Shown here: positions 26,395 to 35,608 of the stretch, piece after piece
Numbering within the stretch: the first letter of the stretch is position 1
Layout: the number at the start of each line of letters is the position of its first letter
Assembly: GCF_003024605.1 (NCBI RefSeq)
Contig: NZ_PYJQ01000005.1
Span: 62,001 to 126,000, forward strand
From: Rhizobium sp. JAB6
GTDB lineage: Bacteria > Pseudomonadota > Alphaproteobacteria > Rhizobiales > Rhizobiaceae
Reading direction: 5' to 3'
Length of the DNA stretch: 64,000 bases
Position numbers and translations under genes: made by a program
Notes under the pieces: model-generated
The model's database searches: none
What the model was told of the DNA's origin: nothing
Seen by the model: only the letters and a program-made list of their open reading frames with translations

Positions 26395-26624
26395 ATGACG
26401 AGAAACTGAGTATTTCGCTCCCCAGTGAAATGGTGGGCGGCGATCAAGGCTCGCGTGGACGCGGGCAGGTATGCCTCCATGAGCGAAGTGTTGCGGGCGG
26501 CGGTCCGGGTCTGGCTAAGGGAGAAGAGGAATATCAGCAGCGGATTGCCGCAATCAGACAGAAGGTAAAGGCATCTCTCGACGACCCCAGGCCGAATTTA
26601 AGTCTGCAGGATGTAGACGCTTGA
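26395..26624 (+). pseudogene. parD: parD-like antitoxin gene, multiply frameshifted
   Basis: Reading across three frames gives [12 protein letters not shown], then [20 protein letters not shown] and AAVRVWL, then [20 protein letters not shown] and QDVDA-stop at 26624. Together these match a ParD (ribbon-helix-helix) antitoxin: N-terminal beta strand, Met-Ser-Glu-Val helix, long C-terminal toxin-binding helix. About three single-base shifts (near 26400, 26433 and 26523) break the frame, so no full antitoxin can be made. Confidence 0.75.
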
Positions 26625-26658
26625 ATCCAAACGCTGGGGGAGGAAAAACAATAACCGC

Positions 26659-26777
26659 ATGAAGCAACTTCTGCCGTATTTCGCGAAGCGGCTAAAGCGG
26701 ATCTTCAGTCGATATTCAACTACGTGTTGGAGCAAAGCAAAAGCGGGGACGCCGTAGAGACTACGCAACACTCGTGA
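26659..26777 (+). pseudogene. parE: parE-like toxin remnant, 3'-truncated
   Basis: One frame carries AVFREAAKADLQSIFNYVLE and QSKSGDAVETT, a typical ParE/RelE N-terminus (A-x-A-D-L-x-x-I). It is out of frame with the nearby ATG at 26659, has a stop just upstream in its own frame (26652) and ends with TGA at 26775-26777 after only some 39 codons, against about 90-100 in intact toxins. It follows the parD remnant by 35 bp, as in a parDE operon. Decayed beyond function. Confidence 0.72.
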
Positions 26778-26784
26778 CGCGCCC

Positions 26785-27306
26785 CTAGCCGTTTTCCAGC
26801 TCCCGTGCCATTTCCGCAAGCTTGCGCACCGTATTGAGATTTCTCGATGTTCCCGCTTTCAGCGCCGGCAGCTTCAGTTTCGAGCGCCCGGAGCCATCTG
26901 GGTAGTGCACATAGATTTCGCGGCCGGCGATATGCACTTCCTCGCCACCGGGTGCGGCGAGCTTGGTAAGTGCATCCTCAGGAGCCAAATCTTGCAAAAA
27001 AGTCACCAGTAGATAGTTCGGTTTGGCATGCGGGAAGGGCGAATTTTTCGCCACTCTTTCCAGAGCCTCGCGGCGACGCAGGATCACGCCCGGAGACTTG
27101 CCCATCTTCGCCGCCAGCGCTTTTTCAAGGCGAGCCTGCACAGTTGCCTCGTCTTCGTCGGCGCGGAAGACCACATTGCCGCTCTGGATGTAGGTACGCA
27201 CATCCTGAAAGCCGATCTTTTCGCAGAGTGCCTTGAGATCGGCCATGGACAGCATGCCGGTGCCGCCGACATTGACGGCACGCAACAAGGCGACGAAGAC
27301 GGTCAT
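26785..27306 (-). CDS. DUF1697 family protein
   Basis: A 173-residue protein with the DUF1697 pattern: VALLRAVNVGGTGMLSMADL at residues 5-24, then VRTYIQSGNVVFRAD, and the C-terminal GTSRNLNTVRKLAE. Family function unknown; the fold is a ferredoxin-like domain with a conserved N-V-G-G loop. It starts 20 bp after the ptrB stop at 27327 is read in the opposite sense; both are on the minus strand, so it may be transcribed with ptrB. Confidence 0.85.
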   Translation of the reverse strand: MTVFVALLRAVNVGGTGMLSMADLKALCEKIGFQDVRTYIQSGNVVFRADEDEATVQARLEKALAAKMGKSPGVILRRREALERVAKNSPFPHAKPNYLLVTFLQDLAPEDALTKLAAPGGEEVHIAGREIYVHYPDGSGRSKLKLPALKAGTSRNLNTVRKLAEMARELENG

Positions 27307-27326
27307 GGCTTCCTCCGTTGTTCGGC

Positions 27327-29420
27327 CTACATCTTTTCAGCGACCTTGATGGCAAAGGCATATTCGAACGCCACTTCCTCCAGACGCTGGAAGCGGCCGG
27401 AGGCGCCGCCATGGCCGGCATCCATGTTCGTCTTCAGGAGAATGGGCGCATTGCTCGTCGTCTTCTCACGCAGCTTGGCAACCCACTTGGCCGGTTCCCA
27501 ATAGGTAACGCGCGGGTCGGTGAGGCCGCCGAGCGCCAGGATCGGCGGATAGGGCTTTTCGCCGACATTGTCGTAAGGGCTGTAGGCGGCGATCTGTTCG
27601 TATTCTTGTCCGCTCTCGATCGGGTTGCCCCATTCGGGCCATTCCGGCGGCGTCAGCGGCAGCGTGTCGTCGAGCATGGTGTTGAGCACGTCGACGAAGG
27701 GCACGGCGGCGATGATGCCGGCGAATTTCTCCGGCGCCATGTTGGCGACCGCACCCATCAGCATGCCGCCGGCCGATCCGCCCTCGGCGATGATCTTCGC
27801 GTAAGAGGTGAACTTCTCCTGATTCAAATAGTCGGCGGCGGCGATGAAGTCCTTGAAGGTATTGGTCTTCTTTTCCATCTTGCCGTCTTCGTACCAGGCA
27901 AAGCCCTTGTCCTTGCCACCACGGATATGGGCGATGGCATAGACGAAACCGCGATCGGCGAGCGAGAGGCAGTTGGTGTTGAACCCGGCTGGGATGGTAA
28001 CGCCATAGGCGCCGTAACCATAGAGAAGGCAGGGGGCCGAGCCGTCGAGGGGCGTGTCCTTTCGATAAAGCAGCGTCACCGGCACGGTCTCGCCATCCCA
28101 GGCGGGTGCGAAGACGCGGCGCGTCACATAGTCTTCCGGATTGTGGCCCGAGGGCACTTCCTGCGTCTTCAGCAGGGTGCGCTCGCGCGTCACCATGTTG
28201 TAGTCGTAGAGCTGGCTCGGCGTCGTCATCGAGGAATAGGAGAAGCGGATGACATCCGTATCGTATTCCGCCGCACCCTGCAGCCCCAGCGCATAGGCTT
28301 CCTCTTCGAAGGCGATCGCATGCTCTTCGCCGGTGCGGCGGTCGCGGATGACGATGCGCGGCAGGCCGTCCTTGCGCTCCAGCCAGAGGAGATGGCGGGC
28401 ATAGGCGAGATGGCTGAGGATCAGCGTGCCCGGCTTGTGGGGCACGACCTCACGCCAGTTCTCCTTGCCCGGGTTCTCCGCCGGCGCTTCCATGATCTTG
28501 AAATCCTTGGCGTCGCCGTCGTTGGTGAGAATGTAGAAGACGTCGCCGCCTTCGGTGATCTCATATTCGACCTCGGTTTCGCGCTCGGCCACGATCTTGG
28601 GCTCGGCGGTGAGATCCGAGGTTGGGATGATGCGGTATTCGCTGGTCTCGTGATCGTGGATGTCGATGAAGATGTAATCGTCCAGCAGCGAGCCGCCGAC
28701 GCCCATGAAGAAGCCTGGATCCTCCTCCTCATAGACGAGCCGGTCGTCCGACTGAGGTGTGCCGATGATGTGGTGGAAGATCTTCGACGGGCGGTGGTTC
28801 TCGTCCTGCAGGGTGTAGAAGAAGCTCTTGCCGTCGGGCGCCCAGACGGCATCGCCGCCGGTGTTCTCGATCACGTCGGGCAGATCTTCGCCGGTCTCGA
28901 AATTGCGGATCTTCAGCGTGAAGTATTCCGAGCCCTTGTCGTCATAGCCCCAGATGCCGAGGCTGTGATCGGAGGAATGATCGAGGCCGGAAAGGCGGAA
29001 ATAGGATTTTCCCTCATTCTCCTTGTCACCATTCAGCAGCAGCTTGCGTTCGCCACCGTTGCGCGGTTCGCGGAAGAAGTGCGGTTGCTCGCCGCCGGTG
29101 ACGAAGAGCGTGCCGTAAGCGTAGGGGCCATCCTTCATCGGTATCGAGCTGTCGTCTTCCTTGATGCGGCCCTTCATCTCGGCAAAGAGAACCTTCTGCA
29201 GTTCCTTCGTGTCCGCCATCGCGGCGTTCATGTAGGCGTTCTCCGCCTCCAGATGCGACCGGATTTCCGGCGCCAGGATCGACGGGTTCTTGAACATCGC
29301 CTGCCAGTTGTCGGCCCGGAGCCACGCATAATCGTCGGTGCGGGTAATGCCGTGACGTGTATCCGTAGATGGCTTTTTCGGAGCTGCAGGCGGGGTGGGG
29401 AGATTCTTGAAAACTGACAC
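27327..29420 (-). CDS. ptrB: oligopeptidase B (S9A prolyl oligopeptidase family)
   Basis: A 697-residue cytosolic serine peptidase that cuts short peptides after basic residues. The N-terminal part is a seven-bladed propeller; the C-terminal hydrolase carries EGGSAGGML (nucleophile Ser), GGLTDPRVTYWEP (Asp) and DAGHGGASGRF (His). YGYGAYG and AHIRGGKDKGFAWYEDGK are further family marks. The GTG at 29420 gives the family's usual N-terminus (SVFKNLP); the open frame to 29600 looks like noncoding extension. DUF1697 lies downstream on the same strand. Confidence 0.9.
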   Translation of the reverse strand: MSVFKNLPTPPAAPKKPSTDTRHGITRTDDYAWLRADNWQAMFKNPSILAPEIRSHLEAENAYMNAAMADTKELQKVLFAEMKGRIKEDDSSIPMKDGPYAYGTLFVTGGEQPHFFREPRNGGERKLLLNGDKENEGKSYFRLSGLDHSSDHSLGIWGYDDKGSEYFTLKIRNFETGEDLPDVIENTGGDAVWAPDGKSFFYTLQDENHRPSKIFHHIIGTPQSDDRLVYEEEDPGFFMGVGGSLLDDYIFIDIHDHETSEYRIIPTSDLTAEPKIVAERETEVEYEITEGGDVFYILTNDGDAKDFKIMEAPAENPGKENWREVVPHKPGTLILSHLAYARHLLWLERKDGLPRIVIRDRRTGEEHAIAFEEEAYALGLQGAAEYDTDVIRFSYSSMTTPSQLYDYNMVTRERTLLKTQEVPSGHNPEDYVTRRVFAPAWDGETVPVTLLYRKDTPLDGSAPCLLYGYGAYGVTIPAGFNTNCLSLADRGFVYAIAHIRGGKDKGFAWYEDGKMEKKTNTFKDFIAAADYLNQEKFTSYAKIIAEGGSAGGMLMGAVANMAPEKFAGIIAAVPFVDVLNTMLDDTLPLTPPEWPEWGNPIESGQEYEQIAAYSPYDNVGEKPYPPILALGGLTDPRVTYWEPAKWVAKLREKTTSNAPILLKTNMDAGHGGASGRFQRLEEVAFEYAFAIKVAEKM

Positions 29421-29704
29421 GAGGGCGCTTTCTTTGATGTGAAAGTCGGATGGGAAGTGAAGAGAGAAATAGAGGGCGCGGAGGTGAGGTTCAAGCGGCA
29501 AGTCCGTTCCTCCAGCTTCATGCAAGCAGCCGCTACTAGTCTTGCTCGAACAGGCACCTGCAGAATGCCGCATCCCGGCGCTGCCTTGATGAGACCACAT
29601 TCTTTATCGAAGTCGGCATACAGTGCGTCGACACGAAGGCGGTCAAGCCTTCTCTGATGGAGCGAGCGCACTCAAATCCAAAACAATGCAAGGGACCGGT
29701 CTTC

Positions 29705-30094
29705 ATGCTGAAACTCTTCGCCATCCTGATTCCATTGGTTAGCGTCGCCACCTCCGCCTTCGCCGTCGATCCGGCTATCAAGAAGCAGCTGGAGAAGCTC
29801 GATCCGTCGGAACGAATGGAGCAGGCGTGCGATGCTGAGGCCATGAAGCGGATCGGCACGGACAAGACGGGGTTCAAGCCGGATAAGGTGATCGCCTATA
29901 CATTCGGGGATCCGGATATGAAGCCGGATGCCATGGATGCGCCCGGCGCCGTCTTTCGCAGTAAGGGTGACTGGTATCACCTCTCATATACCTGCGTGAC
30001 CGGACCGCAGCACATCCATGTCCGCGATCTGAGCTATCAGATCGGCGACAAGGTGCCGCGCGACGCCTGGCAGGAGCATTATCTTTACGATTGA
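29705..30094 (+). CDS. DUF930 family secreted protein
   Basis: A 129-residue protein with a signal peptide (residues 1-20, cut after AFA). The mature part starts VDPAIKKQLEKLDPSERMEQ and contains two cysteines (in QACDAEAMKRIG and SYTCVTG) that probably form a disulfide, and ends LPRDAWQEHYLYD-like. DUF930 proteins occur only in Rhizobiales and have no known function. ATG at 29705 chosen because the signal peptide begins there. Divergent from ptrB. Confidence 0.8.
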   Translation: MLKLFAILIPLVSVATSAFAVDPAIKKQLEKLDPSERMEQACDAEAMKRIGTDKTGFKPDKVIAYTFGDPDMKPDAMDAPGAVFRSKGDWYHLSYTCVTGPQHIHVRDLSYQIGDKVPRDAWQEHYLYD

Positions 30095-30173
30095 GCGCCC
30101 GGATGAAGCACCAAGGGCCGCCCCGGACATCACTTCATGGCGGCCACACTCCATCCTGAGGTAGTTTCCTACC

Positions 30174-30506
30174 TTACCGCCGTCTCAGCGATTCCACACG
30201 TGTCAGCTCCGACAGGATGTGATCCTGCACCTCCGGCGGCTGCCGACACACGGCATCCGTCAGGTCGCGCAGTGTCGCTCTGAGGCTGTGAAGCTGATCC
30301 ACCAGATCCATGACGACATCGACGCCCGGTTCGTTGACGCCCATCGTGCTGCTGAGATCGAGAATGAGCCGGCCGCGAGCAATGTCGGCTTCGCGGAAAT
30401 TGCGGCCCTGATCGGTGACTTCGGGCACGACCCAGCCCTGGGATATCCAGACGTCCAGCACCGTTGTTTCGATCCGGAGATGCAGTCGAAACTCGCTCTC
30501 GTTCAT
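30174..30506 (-). CDS. cbpM: chaperone modulator CbpM
   Basis: A 110-residue MerR-HTH-like modulator that binds the J-domain of CbpA and restrains its co-chaperone activity. Features: HLRIETTVLDVWISQGWVVP at the N-terminus, then LILDLSSTMGVNEPGVDVVM and a C-terminal helix. It starts three bp after cbpA ends, the standard operon order. Confidence 0.88.
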   Translation of the reverse strand: MNESEFRLHLRIETTVLDVWISQGWVVPEVTDQGRNFREADIARGRLILDLSSTMGVNEPGVDVVMDLVDQLHSLRATLRDLTDAVCRQPPEVQDHILSELTRVESLRRR

Positions 30507-30509
30507 CGC

Positions 30510-31421
30510 TTATTCTCCCATGGTCTTTCTGGGATCTTGCGCCTTGCCTGCCTCCCATTCGGAAACGAAACGCGCCAGCTCGGCGTCCGGCGCATCTGGA
30601 AGGACGATCTTTAAGGAGACATAGGCATCGCCATTGTCCTTGCCGCGCACCGGGACCCCTTTGCCCTTCAAACGCAGCACCTTGCCCGTATTGGAGTTCG
30701 GCGGCAGTGTCACGGTCACGGCACCCGAAGGCGTCGGAACCCGGATCTTGCCGCCGAGCACCGCCTCGCTCAGCGAAATCGGCAACTCCATCCGGATATC
30801 ATCGCCATCGCGGGTATAGAAACGGTGCGGGCGCACATGTACCGCAATCAGCGCATCTCCGGGCTTGCCCCCGTTGAAGCCCGGATCGCCCTTGCCCTTC
30901 AGCCGAAGCGTCTGCCCATCGCGTGTTCCCGGCGGGATTTGAACGTCCAGAGCAGGCCCGTCCGGCAGGCTGATCTGCTTCTTGGCGCCGTTGATGGCGT
31001 CGAGAAAATCGACCTCCATCGTATAGTAACGGTCTTGACCCTGCATTTGCGATTGGCCTCGGCTGCGCCGCGAGAAGAAGCTGGAAAATATATCGTCGGC
31101 ATCGCCGAAATCGGCAAAGCCGCCCGCGTTCTGATAGCGGCCGCGCTGACCTTCCTGCGCAGCATAATCGCGGTAATAGCTGCGCGGCGCCTGTTCAGCG
31201 CCACTGCTGTCGATTTCGCCGCGGTCGAACCGCGCACGCTTCTCCTCGTCGCCGAGAATGCCGTAGGCGGCTGACACCTCCTTGAACTTGTCCTCGGCTT
31301 GCTTGTCGCCGGGGTTGAGGTCGGGATGCAGCTTCTTGGCAAGCTTGCGATAGGCGCTTTGAATATCCTTTTGCGGGGCGTCCCGCTTGACGCCCAAAAC
31401 TTCATAGGGATCGCGACTCAT
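30510..31421 (-). CDS. cbpA: DnaJ-family co-chaperone CbpA
   Basis: A 303-residue class II J-protein. Residues 4-70 are the J domain with the H32-P-D motif (KKLHPDLNPGD). A Gly/Phe/Ser-rich linker follows (FADFGDADDIFSSFFSRR), and two beta-rich substrate-binding domains with IPPGTRDGQTLRLKGKG and GVPVRGKDNGDAYV. No zinc-finger region, which separates it from DnaJ. It works with DnaK on unfolded proteins and is paired with its inhibitor CbpM. Confidence 0.92.
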   Translation of the reverse strand: MSRDPYEVLGVKRDAPQKDIQSAYRKLAKKLHPDLNPGDKQAEDKFKEVSAAYGILGDEEKRARFDRGEIDSSGAEQAPRSYYRDYAAQEGQRGRYQNAGGFADFGDADDIFSSFFSRRSRGQSQMQGQDRYYTMEVDFLDAINGAKKQISLPDGPALDVQIPPGTRDGQTLRLKGKGDPGFNGGKPGDALIAVHVRPHRFYTRDGDDIRMELPISLSEAVLGGKIRVPTPSGAVTVTLPPNSNTGKVLRLKGKGVPVRGKDNGDAYVSLKIVLPDAPDAELARFVSEWEAGKAQDPRKTMGE

Positions 31422-31681
31422 GCATGTCTCTCTTTGGGAGCACGGAAAAATACGCAGATAGTGTCACGCCAATCTCATATCAATCGTAGCATAGACACGA
31501 TGAGGTTGAAGCCCGTGCCTGCAGCTTTCACGCCCGGCGCATTTCCGAGGGGAAATGATATGACGCCGCCAGTCTGCCATATTTCCGGCGTGTTGCCGGA
31601 CGATGGCGGGCGCTGCGGTTGCGATGGCATCATCGTCCTGCCGCCAGATTTCGTTTGCTTGATCGATCCGGTGGCCGCCCG

Positions 31682-32473
31682 ATGAAACGCCTTTTGCTGA
31701 CTTCCGTCATCCTGCTCGCCGCAAGCGCAGCTTTCGCGGCCCAGCCGGAGCAGCCGCCTGCCGGTTGGCCGCAATTGCCGCCGAAGGCGCCGGTTTCGAA
31801 AATCAAGCTCGTCGAGCCGCATCTCCATGTCAATCGTGCCGGCAAGGGCGCACCCCGCATTGCGCTCACCTTCGATGCCTGCATGGGCAAGACCGATCCG
31901 CGCATCTTGAGCACGCTGGTCGATCAGCGCATCCCGGCGACCATTTTCGTCACCGCGCGCTGGCTTCGGACCAATCCGGACGCGTTGAAGGTTTTCCTCG
32001 CTTATCCCGATCTTTTCGAACTGGAAAACCACGGGCAGAACCATATCCCGGCCGTTGACGTCCCGACCAAGGTTTATGGCATTGCCGCCGCCGGTTCGCC
32101 GCAGGCAGTGGCCCAGGAAGTCCAAGGCGGCGCCGATGCGATGATTGCCGCAGGGATCCCGCAGCCGCGCTGGTTCCGCGGCGCGACCGCCAAATACACG
32201 CCTGCCGCCATCATGCAGATCCGCGGCATGGGCTATCGTATCGCCGGTTACTCGGTGAATGGCGACAGCGGCTCGCTTCTGCCGGCCAGGCTGGTGGAAA
32301 AGCAATATGCCTCCGCCAAGGATGGCGATGTCATCATTTCCCATATCAACCAGCCGACGCATGCGGCGGGTGAGGGGGTTGCTGCCAGCATCCTCGCGTT
32401 GAAGGCAAGGGGCGTTAATTTCGTTCGCCTGCAGGATATCGCCGAAAAGGGCGACGACGATACGACGAACTGA
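31682..32473 (+). CDS. polysaccharide deacetylase family protein, secreted
   Basis: A 263-residue NodB-homology protein with signal peptide (residues 1-20, cut AFA-AQ). Motif 1 is LTFDACMGKTD with the metal/catalytic Asp; ENHGQNH gives the metal histidines; RWFRGATAKY and VISHINQPTHAAGEG are motifs 3 and 5. The first motif has C where typical enzymes have D, so activity is uncertain. It may deacetylate surface glycans. Divergent from cbpA. Confidence 0.85.
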   Translation: MKRLLLTSVILLAASAAFAAQPEQPPAGWPQLPPKAPVSKIKLVEPHLHVNRAGKGAPRIALTFDACMGKTDPRILSTLVDQRIPATIFVTARWLRTNPDALKVFLAYPDLFELENHGQNHIPAVDVPTKVYGIAAAGSPQAVAQEVQGGADAMIAAGIPQPRWFRGATAKYTPAAIMQIRGMGYRIAGYSVNGDSGSLLPARLVEKQYASAKDGDVIISHINQPTHAAGEGVAASILALKARGVNFVRLQDIAEKGDDDTTN

Positions 32474-32484
32474 GCGGTCGAGTG

Positions 32485-33648
32485 CTAACCCGGCAATTGC
32501 GGCTGGGTTTTTTCCTCGATGAAAAGCTCTTCAATAACGGTCATGACGATCAGCGACAGCGGCAGGGCGAGCATGGCGCCGACCGCGCCCCACATCCATG
32601 TCCAGAAGATGATGGCAAGGAAGACCACGAAGGGGTTGAGCTCCAACTGGCGTCCCATGATTGCGGGAAAGACGAGGTTTTCCACGGCCATGTGCACCCC
32701 GAAAAAGGCTACGGCGGGCGCTAGACCGAAAATGATATCCGAGTGAGTGACGATGCCGGCGATTGCGAGCGAGAGCGTCATGGTCGTTACGCCAAGGAAC
32801 GGAATGAAGCTGGATACGAAGGCGAAAACGCCCCAGAGAATCGGCAGGCTCATGCCGCCGACATAGGCGATCACGGTCATCGCCACGCCTATTCCCACAT
32901 AGATCAGCGAAGCGGTCGCGAAATAAAAACCCAGCACCCGCTCTACAGCGTTGATGATGCGGATCGTAGAGAGGCGGGATGCCCTCGTGGAAAAGGTCAT
33001 TATGATCGTCTTACGCAGACTCACCCTGCCGGCCAGGAACAGCAGCAATGCAGCAAAGAAGATGAGGATTTGAACGATTGCAGGCGTGAGGCTCGCGGAT
33101 ACGACATGCAGCACATTGCCGCTGTTTTCGAGTACGGTGCTGATCGAGATCGGGCTGCCCTGAAATGTTTCGGGCGAGATATGCAGCCATTTAAAACGAC
33201 CGAGATAAGGCATCAGCCGATCGGAGGTCCGTTGGATGAAATCGGGCAGCTCCTGCGCGAGCGTGGCCACCGGCCCGGCAAGCGCATTGATGATGAAGAA
33301 GATAACCAGCGCCACGCCAGATGACAGAAGAATAGCGTTCAAAACCCGAGGCACGCCGAGCTTGCTGAGCTTTTCTGCAGCAAGTCCCAGGATCATGCCG
33401 ACCACGATCGCTAGCGTCACCGGAATGAGGATCAGCGACATCATGTAGACGCCGGCCAAGGCGAGCATGAGGAAGATGCCTATGGTCGCCCAGGAGGCCG
33501 CGACATCAAGCCGGCCGCGCCCTGAGCCATGGGAGATGTCGAAAATACTGTCCCCGTCATCGCCGGATATATTGCGTTCCGCGTCGGGTCTGCCGTCGCG
33601 TATAATTGTTGCTTCCGATCGCTGCGTGACGATTTTATCGACTTCCAT
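32485..33648 (-). CDS. AI-2E family transporter (PerM/TqsA type)
   Basis: A 387-residue membrane protein with about eight hydrophobic segments and a cytosolic N-terminus. Family features: the long soluble loop after TM3 (ISPETFQGSPISISTVLENS) and LPILWGVFAFVSSFIPFLG with ALPLSLIVMTVIEELF at the end. Members export small signals or ions; some are Na+/H+ antiporters. The substrate is not established. It converges on the deacetylase gene with 11 bp between stops. Confidence 0.88.
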   Translation of the reverse strand: MEVDKIVTQRSEATIIRDGRPDAERNISGDDGDSIFDISHGSGRGRLDVAASWATIGIFLMLALAGVYMMSLILIPVTLAIVVGMILGLAAEKLSKLGVPRVLNAILLSSGVALVIFFIINALAGPVATLAQELPDFIQRTSDRLMPYLGRFKWLHISPETFQGSPISISTVLENSGNVLHVVSASLTPAIVQILIFFAALLLFLAGRVSLRKTIIMTFSTRASRLSTIRIINAVERVLGFYFATASLIYVGIGVAMTVIAYVGGMSLPILWGVFAFVSSFIPFLGVTTMTLSLAIAGIVTHSDIIFGLAPAVAFFGVHMAVENLVFPAIMGRQLELNPFVVFLAIIFWTWMWGAVGAMLALPLSLIVMTVIEELFIEEKTQPQLPG

Positions 33649-33748
33649 GCCCTAAGGGTTCCTGAAGGCAGGATCGCCTCGCTATTCAAACGCGAAAGGC
33701 TCATTCCGGTTCCGTGATGGGCATGAAGCGATAGCGATTGGAGGCAAA

Positions 33749-34615
33749 TCAGGCGAGCAGGTTCAGCCCGATCCCCCAGGGGTCCCGCAACGTTATGCCG
33801 CCATCCCGCTTCTCGGTCTTGATCTCGTGCTTTTCCAGGGCCGCGACTGCCTGGTCGAGTGCAGCTTTGTCGTTGAACCGCAGCGTATAGTCGGAAAGGC
33901 CGGTCATATGTTCGCTACGCACGCCGGCGCCGCGGCTGTTCCAGGTGTTGGCGCCGAGATGATGGTGATAGCCGCCGGTGGCAAGGAAGGTCGCGCCCGG
34001 ATAGCGCGCCGCCATGACCTTCATGCCGAGCACGTCGCGATAGAAGGCGTTCGCTTCGGCCACATCGCCGACCTGCAGGTGGATATGGCCGATCGCCGAC
34101 CCCTCGGCCATGCCGTCCCAGCGATCCTGAGCGGCGCTTTCGTAGAGCTTCTGCAGATCGAGCCGGAGCGTAGCCATCTCGACCGTGCCGTCCTCGTGAA
34201 ACGTCCATTGCTCATGCGGTCGGTCGGCATAGATTTCGATACCATTGCCTTCCGGGTCGGACAGGTAGATGGCTTCACTGACGATATGGTCCGAAGCGCC
34301 TTCCAGCACGACATTGTTTTGGGCGGCATGACGAAGCCAGCGCGCAAGCTCGGCCCGGCTTGGCAGCAGGAAGGCGGTGTGGAACAGGCCTGCGGCCGTT
34401 CTCGGCGCGCGCGTCGCGGCCCGATCCGTCGTCAGCGTCAGAAGGGGATGACCGGCAACGCCCAGAATGTCACCGCTTGCCGTCTTCTCGATGACTTTCA
34501 GGCCAAGCATGTCCTGATAGAAGCGCGACACCAGCGGCAGATCGGTAACGACAAGATGGGACCCGTCGACATAGGCCGGGCGAGTCAGGGCATAGGAGGG
34601 GGCAGTTTCGGTCAT
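33749..34615 (-). CDS. two-domain VOC protein (CatE-like extradiol dioxygenase)
   Basis: A 288-residue protein with two VOC modules (about 15-135 and 160-288). Module 1 has H20 (VDGSHLVVTDLP) and AIYLSDPEGNGIEIYADRP; module 2 has SAIGHIHLQVGDVAEANAFY, YHHHLGANTWNS and ITLRDPWGIGLNLL. The H, H, E pattern across the modules is that of iron-dependent extradiol ring-cleavage dioxygenases such as CatE. The substrate cannot be read from sequence. ATG at 34615 chosen by family start; a longer frame to 34747 is not supported. Confidence 0.82.
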   Translation of the reverse strand: MTETAPSYALTRPAYVDGSHLVVTDLPLVSRFYQDMLGLKVIEKTASGDILGVAGHPLLTLTTDRAATRAPRTAAGLFHTAFLLPSRAELARWLRHAAQNNVVLEGASDHIVSEAIYLSDPEGNGIEIYADRPHEQWTFHEDGTVEMATLRLDLQKLYESAAQDRWDGMAEGSAIGHIHLQVGDVAEANAFYRDVLGMKVMAARYPGATFLATGGYHHHLGANTWNSRGAGVRSEHMTGLSDYTLRFNDKAALDQAVAALEKHEIKTEKRDGGITLRDPWGIGLNLLA

Positions 34616-34924
34616 GGGATCAGTTCCAATCTCGATGATCTTGAAGAGGCAATCCGGCGTCGGCGGCAGGGGCCGCCGGTAGCGGGCTGGAGGGTTTGGC
34701 CGGGTGATTTGCCTCTTGATATCCTCTGGCTCGCTGTACTTGCACATTCATATGGCGCATTTCGATTGTTCACAGAAGATCATAAATTGCGGATTGAGCG
34801 TTCGCTTTGCGTTGACGAGGGACGAGCGGCCCGGGAGTACGCCTTTCACGAAGATTGATCGATGTGGCGTTTGGCGCGGTTGCGTCCTCTCCGCTTCGAT
34901 GCGAGACTCTATGCCATAGGGAAA
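34616..34924. other. intergenic region between divergent VOC and hemolysin III-like genes
   Basis: 309 bp. I see no repeat, clear promoter palindrome or small gene in it. Confidence 0.5.
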
Positions 34925-35608
34925 ATGGAACCGGATGAAATGACCGAGTACAGAGGCATCCGTTGGGCCTACGACCGATATGAGATTATCGCGGACGGCA
35001 TCGTCAATGGTGTCGGCCTCGTCTTCGCGCTGATCGGCGCCACTGTATTGATCTTTTATGCGACCGTCTGGAGTTCCAATGGCGGCATGGCCGCCGCCTG
35101 GATCTATGGCGTCGGTCTGGTGCTGACGCTTGGAATGTCTTTCACCTACAATCTGTGGCCGGTGTCCAGGACGAAATGGTTTCTCCGCCGCTTTGATCAC
35201 TCTTTCATCTATGTCCTGATCGCCGCCACCTACACGCCTTTTCTGGAGCGGGGGTCCGAAGATCCGCTGCTTCTGGGCGTGCTGATCGCCGTCTGGGTGT
35301 TTGCGGCCTTCGGTATCGTCCTGAAAATCATCTTTCCGGGGCGTTTCGACCGGCTGGCGATCCTGCTCTATCTGGCGATGGGCTGGAGCGGCATCCTCGT
35401 CGCCAAGCCAGTTTCCATGCATATCCCGTTTGCCTCGATGCTGCTCATCGTCATCGGAGGCGTGATCTATTCGCTCGGTGTGATCTTTCACGTCTGGGAA
35501 AAGCTGCGCTTCCAGAACGCCATCTGGCACGGCTTCGTCGTTGCCGCGGCTGCCGTGCATTATTCGGCGGTGCTGACTTGCTTCAGCCTGTCGCCGGAAA
35601 GCTTTTGA
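34925..35608 (+). CDS. hemolysin III / PAQR family membrane protein
   Basis: A 227-residue seven-helix membrane protein. Family marks are EIIADGIVNGVG near the start, RRFDHSFIYVLIAATYTPF in the middle and LGVIFHVWEKLRFQNAIWHG near the end, with the conserved His/Ser/Asp residues of the PAQR zinc site. Some PAQRs are ceramidase-like hydrolases; the bacterial role is unclear. ATG at 34925 (AGGGAAA upstream) or 34940. Its 3' end overlaps the convergent gene at 35583 by 26 bp. Confidence 0.85.
   Translation: MEPDEMTEYRGIRWAYDRYEIIADGIVNGVGLVFALIGATVLIFYATVWSSNGGMAAAWIYGVGLVLTLGMSFTYNLWPVSRTKWFLRRFDHSFIYVLIAATYTPFLERGSEDPLLLGVLIAVWVFAAFGIVLKIIFPGRFDRLAILLYLAMGWSGILVAKPVSMHIPFASMLLIVIGGVIYSLGVIFHVWEKLRFQNAIWHGFVVAAAAVHYSAVLTCFSLSPESF

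Noticed and set aside
25173..26624. A 483-codon open frame on the + strand opposite selO
   Set aside because: Shadow of selO over most of its length. Only its last 75 or so codons overlap a genuine feature, the broken parD.
27318..29417. A 699-codon open frame on the + strand opposite ptrB
   Set aside because: Antisense shadow. It is Arg/Gly/His-rich, has no domain, and the opposite frame is a full oligopeptidase B with all catalytic motifs.
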